From Robertmurraya sp. FSL R5-0851 (GTDB taxonomy: Bacteria; Bacillota; Bacilli; Bacillales; Cytobacillaceae), in NCBI RefSeq assembly GCF_038002965.1, contig NZ_JBBOOE010000002.1, forward strand, positions 248,001-312,000: a stretch of 64,000 nt of DNA. The letters are read 5' to 3'. Positions within the stretch are counted from its first letter, which is position 1. Every line of letters starts with the position of its first letter. The translations under genes were made by a program, and so were the position numbers. The notes below the pieces were generated by a model. That model saw only the letters and a list, made by a program, of their open reading frames with translations, searched no databases and was not told the origin of the DNA. Of this stretch, positions 59,990 through 64,000 are shown in pieces.

Positions 59990-60083
59990 TGTACCCGATA
60001 GAGTAGACACTGAAAAAAAGGTCTGCCCTATCGGGTACTTTTATGTATAATGAAAAAAAATGTGGGAATCGGAGAATAATCTT

Positions 60084-60503
60084 ATGCCAAAAAAACTCTT
60101 CAATGATAAAGAAATAAAAATCCTTTCTAATAATCAATATGTCAAATCTGTCAGTACAAAAGGTATTACCTATACTGATGAATTTAAAAGGATTTTTATA
60201 GCTGAAAGCGAAAATGGAAAATCACCACGACAGATCTTTGAGGACAAAGGTTTTGATATTGATATCACTGGTATCGTTAGAGTAAATAGAGCAGCGTATA
60301 GATGGCGTGTTGCTTATAATAAATCTGGAGTAATGGGCCTTCGAGATTCACGTAAAGATCATTCTGGGAGACCCACTAAAAGAGAGCTTAGTTTAGAAGA
60401 AAAAAATGCAAAATTAGAAGCACAAATTCAACTGTTGCGAGCTGAAAATGAATTACTAAAAAAGTTAGACATGATGGAAAGGGGGCTGGAGAGAAACGAG
60501 TAA
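60084..60503 (+). CDS. IS3-family OrfA-like HTH protein
   Basis: About 140 aa from ATG 60084 (CGGAG upstream). HTH region YTDEFKRIFIAESENGKSPR with IFEDKGFDI, and a C-terminal coiled coil (residues 105-135, EEKNAKLEAQIQLLRAENEL). Typical of IS3-family first genes. Intact, but the partner orfB is truncated. Confidence 0.75.
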   Translation: MPKKLFNDKEIKILSNNQYVKSVSTKGITYTDEFKRIFIAESENGKSPRQIFEDKGFDIDITGIVRVNRAAYRWRVAYNKSGVMGLRDSRKDHSGRPTKRELSLEEKNAKLEAQIQLLRAENELLKKLDMMERGLERNE

Positions 60504-60568
60504 AAGTATCAGCGGAAAAGAAATTTCTCTTAATTCGTACAGTAATAGAAAAGTATGAACTTAAAAAT

Positions 60569-60886
60569 ATGGTAAGTTACTTATGCGAAATATCCGGTGT
60601 TTCTCGCTCGGGTTATTATCATTATTTTTCTCCGAAATCTCAGGAAAACAGAGATCGCCGTGAAAAAGAAGATTTAATCTTAAAAGAAAATATTTTAAAA
60701 GCTTTTCATTTTAAGCGACGTCATAAAGGTGCACGGCAAATTAAGATGACGTTAAAAGGGCAGTTTGATATTAAATATAACTTAAAACGAATCCGAAGGA
60801 TTATGAAGAAATTCAAGATTATATGCCCTATTAGGGGTCCTACCAACAAAAAGCGCAAAACATACGCTAAGCAAATTTCGACATGA
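60569..60886 (+). pseudogene. Truncated IS3-family OrfB
   Basis: Reads CEISGVSRSGYYHYF then HKGARQIKMTL, the HTH_21 segment that precedes the integrase core, and ends in an unrelated stop after KKRKTYAKQIST. The frame is open upstream to about 60485. The DDE domain is missing. Confidence 0.8.
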
Positions 60887-61010
60887 AGAAAGCCGATTTT
60901 TCCTACGCTAAGGAATCATCGGCTTTTCTATTGGAAAAGAATTATTAACTAATATTAGTATTTAGGTAAACTTCGCCTAAGCAAGGGTATAGATAATTTA
61001 AATAAATTGA
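60887..61010. terminator. Hairpin region after the IS fragment
   Basis: AGCCGAT (about 60892) pairs with ATCGGCT (about 60919) followed by TTTCTATT; likely a terminator-like structure at the IS fragment boundary. Confidence 0.45.
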
Positions 61011-62093
61011 TCAGTTAAAGAAATACTTTTTAATATTATTAAAATAATTGTCAAATTCCGTCTGGTTTATAGTATAAATGTTAAATCCGTTTTCCTTTCT
61101 TTCAATTACTAAATTATTCTGTTTGAGTAGGCTAAGATGTCTCGATACTGTAGCTGTGGTAATATTCAATTCATTCGCAATTTCCTGAGATTTAATTTTG
61201 GAGTTGCTAGAAATTAAAGAAAGTATTTTTAATCTTCCTAGCTCTGAAAGTGATTTTCCAATTTCAGATAAGCTTTCTAAAGACTTTTCTTCTTCTAATT
61301 TTTGTTTAATCAACTCATTATTTATTTCTTTACTTAAATATATTGATGCGTCGTATACTATATTTAATTCACCTAAACCCCAAATTACTATAAATTTTGG
61401 AGAAACATATAAAGAAGGGTAAAAACGAATCAATTTAGTTTCTCTAGTTGGAAATTGCTCAGGTATTTCATATCCTGTTAGTAATTTAGAGACAACCTTA
61501 TCAAAACCATTCGACAATAAGTCTACATCGAGTGAATTATTACTTTGTTCCCATTTATCTTCTAAATCTAATTCTTTCCGTTTAAAAAGGTTCTCGTAGA
61601 AATCAGTCCAAAGTTGGATCAATTCATTATAGTAGGAGTTAAAACTTTCAATAAATTCTAGTTGTTCTTCATTGATAATACCATTTAACTGTTCAATTCT
61701 ATTTTTAATTTCTTCTCTTGGTGAATTTGAGTTTTCTAAAATATTTTTAATTTCAAAAGCCTCAATATATCTTCCTAGTAGATAATATAAAAATTCTTCT
61801 TTCTCCAAATTATTCAAGTGTTTAATAAAATTTGGAAAAGTATGATCTTCCTTCATCCCTAAGATACATTCAGCTAACTGGGCACCATATTCAAAATTCC
61901 CATAAAACTTACTCAAAGTTTTATAATTCTTTTTGTAAAAAGTTTTTAAATCTTCATCATTATCACCTTTATTTAAGTAACAACTTCTTAGACAAGCCAT
62001 CATTTCAAATAAAGGGGAAATCTTACATTCCACCGTACAATTGCTATTAATAGTTGCTATGGTAAAAACAGCCATAAAATCACTAACTTTCAT
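61011..62093 (-). CDS. ArsR-type winged-helix regulator with long N-terminal domain
   Basis: A 360-aa protein. The C-terminal 80 residues form an ArsR-like winged helix (LGRLKILSLISSN, SQEIANELNITTATVSRHL). The N-terminal 270 residues are mostly helical and resemble the DUF5937-type sensor region found in larger ArsR regulators, often near biosynthetic or resistance genes. It starts at ATG 62093, overlapping the stop of the ATP-grasp gene (TAATG), so the genes are coupled. Confidence 0.7.
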   Translation of the reverse strand: MKVSDFMAVFTIATINSNCTVECKISPLFEMMACLRSCYLNKGDNDEDLKTFYKKNYKTLSKFYGNFEYGAQLAECILGMKEDHTFPNFIKHLNNLEKEEFLYYLLGRYIEAFEIKNILENSNSPREEIKNRIEQLNGIINEEQLEFIESFNSYYNELIQLWTDFYENLFKRKELDLEDKWEQSNNSLDVDLLSNGFDKVVSKLLTGYEIPEQFPTRETKLIRFYPSLYVSPKFIVIWGLGELNIVYDASIYLSKEINNELIKQKLEEEKSLESLSEIGKSLSELGRLKILSLISSNSKIKSQEIANELNITTATVSRHLSLLKQNNLVIERKENGFNIYTINQTEFDNYFNNIKKYFFN

Positions 62094-63292
62094 TAATATA
62101 TTTTAATAAGTAAATTTTTTATAAAGGAATTAAATGATTGTTTATTTGATTCTCTTGAATTTGAACTTACAATGATATGTCCTGCACGACTATAAGAATC
62201 AGCCGTCTCCTTTACTTTTTCACCAATATTATAATATATATCCCATTCTTTGATATTTTCATCACTGATTTTATCTGAAAATCCTTTACTTAATAATATT
62301 CCTTCTGCAAATGTTAAAAACTTGATTGAACTATGCTTGACGTGTTTAGTCATTACCAATTCTAAAACAGATGGATCATAATAAGATCTTATACCTATTT
62401 CATACTGATCTATACCGGTTGAAAGGGTATGCAAATAGGGGATGTAATCACCACCTGGTCTAGTATGCATTTCAATAATAACTATTTTATTGTTCTTATT
62501 ATCCCATTTAACTTCAATATGACTAGGGCCATATTCTACTCCTATTAATGTTAGAGATTCCTTTGTTAAGTGTATAATTTGATCATATAAGTCCTGATTT
62601 AGGGATGCTGGAACAGAATGTCCAGTTTCAATAAAGTTCGGTTTTCCAGTTGTGTCTTTCTCAGTTATTCCTAATATAAAATGCTTCCCTTTTGAAGAAA
62701 TTGCTTCAATACTATACTCAGGTCCTTCTATATATGGTTCAACTATCCACTTTGTATCATTGTCTTCCTTATTCTTCAGATGCCATTCTGTCCATTCCTC
62801 ATGATTTTCAATAAAAGAGACATTTTTACTACCATAACCATCGAGGGGCTTGATAATAAAGGGAGTTTGAATCGGTAATTCCTGATGATGAAAATTACTA
62901 ATAAGGCCTGCTTTATAGTTTAATTTTAGTATATCACTCTTTAAAAATATTTTTCTCATAAGTGATTTATTTCTAGTGGATTCTATAACTTCAAGGTGAT
63001 TAGTAGGTAAATTTAGTTTTTCGCTGATAATTGAAGCAGATTTTAACCCTAATTCTGTAAAACTTATTACTAAGTCAATCTTCTTATAAATTTTTAAAAT
63101 ATCATTAACCTTTTGATATATCTCTTCTTCATCCTCTAAACTATTTACAATAATAATACTCTCTGCTTGATCGGTAACTTTAGTAGAGATACCTGTAGAT
63201 CTAGGACTAATTACTATGACTTTAAAACCAAGATTTTTTCCTGCTAACACTCCAAATTCGCTAGCACCTAATATAATTAAAACTTTATCCAT
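62093..63292 (-). CDS. ATP-grasp ligase 2
   Basis: About 399 aa from ATG 63292 (TGGAG eight bases upstream). ATP-grasp fold: ATP-binding PFIIKPLDGYGSKNV, WIVEPYIEGPEYSIE, and the metal-binding end VIIEMHTRPGGDYIPYL. The N-terminal part (VLIILGASEFGVLAGKN) is a Rossmann-like pre-ATP-grasp domain. It resembles amino-acid ligases of the carnosine-synthase/BacD type that form peptide bonds. Overlaps the upstream ATP-grasp gene by 8 bases. Confidence 0.85.
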   Translation of the reverse strand: MDKVLIILGASEFGVLAGKNLGFKVIVISPRSTGISTKVTDQAESIIIVNSLEDEEEIYQKVNDILKIYKKIDLVISFTELGLKSASIISEKLNLPTNHLEVIESTRNKSLMRKIFLKSDILKLNYKAGLISNFHHQELPIQTPFIIKPLDGYGSKNVSFIENHEEWTEWHLKNKEDNDTKWIVEPYIEGPEYSIEAISSKGKHFILGITEKDTTGKPNFIETGHSVPASLNQDLYDQIIHLTKESLTLIGVEYGPSHIEVKWDNKNNKIVIIEMHTRPGGDYIPYLHTLSTGIDQYEIGIRSYYDPSVLELVMTKHVKHSSIKFLTFAEGILLSKGFSDKISDENIKEWDIYYNIGEKVKETADSYSRAGHIIVSSNSRESNKQSFNSFIKNLLIKIY

Positions 63293-64000
63293 TAGTAACA
63301 CTCCATTCTAAGCTATTTATAGCCTCTTTAGCAGCTTCTTGGGCCTCTTCTTTTGTATCACCCTTTGTAATAATATAACCTAACCGGTTGTAGCTGCTTT
63401 TTATGCCTGTTGAGCTATAAGGTAATTTATTAATACTCATTCTTACATAACCTTTTGTATCTTTAACCTTATCAACTCCATTCACTTCTGTATATTCCCC
63501 TAAAGATGTCGGCAGAGCGAACTGAATGGATGCATATTTCTCTTTCTTATCACCAATATTCGGTTTAGTACCTATAGCTTGGAGTACAACATGCTCTACC
63601 ATGTTTATACCTGTAGCTATCTCTACTAATTTTGGTATACAATCCCCGGCCAATCTGGGGTTTATTTCCACTAAATATAAATTGTTTTCGTTAATAAAAA
63701 ACTCAATGTGGGAGGCTCCAAAGTTAAGTCCAAATAATTCGAGTAATTTTGATAGATTTTCTTCTAGGTTAGTAAAAGGAAAATCTAAGGGGCCAGTTAC
63801 ATGACCACATTCAACTGAATGCTCACCAAAGGTTTCTTTCTCGGTAATGGAAACAAGCTTCCATTGTAAATCGGTATATATCATTTCAGCAGAATACTCT
63901 TTTCCGATTATTAACTCTTCAATAAGCCATTCTTCTGCTAATTGATACCCACGTTCATTTGTTTTTCTTTTAATCTCAGTTGTTAATGAGTTTCTTAATT
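63285..64000 (-). CDS. ATP-grasp ligase 1 (5' end outside window)
   Basis: The C-terminal 238 residues of a second ATP-grasp enzyme; the frame is open to the window edge. Seen: EEWLIEELIIGKEYSAEMI, SHIEFFINENNLYLVEINPR (metal and ATP site) followed by LAGDCIPKLVEIATG, and a C-terminal domain with SYNRLGYIITKGDTKEEA. Similar in layout to its downstream neighbour, so the two probably act in one pathway on amino acids or a peptide. Confidence 0.85.
   Translation of the reverse strand, partial: LRNSLTTEIKRKTNERGYQLAEEWLIEELIIGKEYSAEMIYTDLQWKLVSITEKETFGEHSVECGHVTGPLDFPFTNLEENLSKLLELFGLNFGASHIEFFINENNLYLVEINPRLAGDCIPKLVEIATGINMVEHVVLQAIGTKPNIGDKKEKYASIQFALPTSLGEYTEVNGVDKVKDTKGYVRMSINKLPYSSTGIKSSYNRLGYIITKGDTKEEAQEAAKEAINSLEWSVTNG

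Larger units (their letters stand above)
59990..60886 (+). mobile_element. IS3-family fragment (5' end)
   Basis: Begins TGTACCCGATAGAGTAGACA at 59990; GTACCCGATAG (59991-60001) is repeated in inverse at 60028-60038, forming a hairpin in the element tip. Carries orfA and the first 130 codons of orfB, then stops near 60886 without the DDE domain or a right terminal repeat. Confidence 0.75.

Overview
The window is low-GC DNA with Shine-Dalgarno sites of the AGGAGG type, Bacillus-type mer, ars and cad genes, two-domain ArsA, thioredoxin-coupled ArsC, ResB/ResC and XerS-like recombinases. It fits a Bacillaceae (Bacillales) genome, either a large plasmid or a chromosomal genomic island. No replication gene is visible, so this cannot be decided. 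The content is almost entirely accessory: metal and metalloid resistance plus mobile elements, many of them nested or decayed.

Layout. 0-6.4 kb: a PIN-domain protein, an XerS-like recombinase, a DUF3800 gene preceded by two tandem 50-bp-period hairpin repeats, an IS3-family element and the wreck of a second xerS. 6.4-8.6 kb: alkaline phosphatase plus lipoprotein, module 1. 8.7-14.9 kb: a nine-gene arsenic operon on the minus strand (arsR, arsB, arsC, arsD, arsA, an IscA/HesB-like gene with an in-frame TGA, a tyrosine phosphatase-like gene, trxB). 15.1-16.7 kb: Acr3-like permease and a Nudix protein. 16.9-21.1 kb: mercury resistance (merB, merR, merE, merT, merP-like, merA) with two mer operators. 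21.2-26.4 kb: a second arsenical region (decayed MFS transporter, decayed flavoprotein, flavin monooxygenase, MarR regulator, ArsN1-type acetyltransferase) sharing a TTGCAA-N-TTGCAA motif. 26.5-32.4 kb: an IS110 element, an HxlR regulator, and a CDF efflux gene split by an IS3-family element. 32.6-35.2 kb: cadCA copy 2, whose cadA carries an in-frame TGA at the first Cys of its CxxC. 36.2-38.4 kb: phosphatase/lipoprotein module 2, with no usable start codon for the phosphatase. 38.5-51 kb: resBC, lspA with a CadC-type operator, cadD, a ZIP transporter, a broken lipoamide dehydrogenase-like gene, cadCA copy 1, a CYP152-type P450, mntH. 52-58.4 kb: a small gene broken by an IS21 element (5-bp target duplication), itself carrying a three-recombinase RIT element inside istB. 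59.3-64 kb: a CDF gene truncated by an IS3-type fragment, then a minus-strand cluster with two ATP-grasp ligases and an ArsR-type regulator that runs off the window.

The resistance genes work together: uptake of Hg(II) to MerA for reduction, MerB for organomercurials; ArsC with thioredoxin/TrxB to make arsenite, ArsD/ArsA/ArsB and Acr3 to export it, ArsN1 for a glutamate-analogue arsenical; CadA, CadD, CDF and ZIP proteins for divalent metals.

The most unusual signal is a pair of in-frame TGA codons replacing conserved metal-binding cysteines in two otherwise intact genes (HesB-like and CadA copy 2). Each is followed by a perfect 7-bp hairpin with the same 5-nt loop, as expected for bacterial selenocysteine insertion but not proven here.
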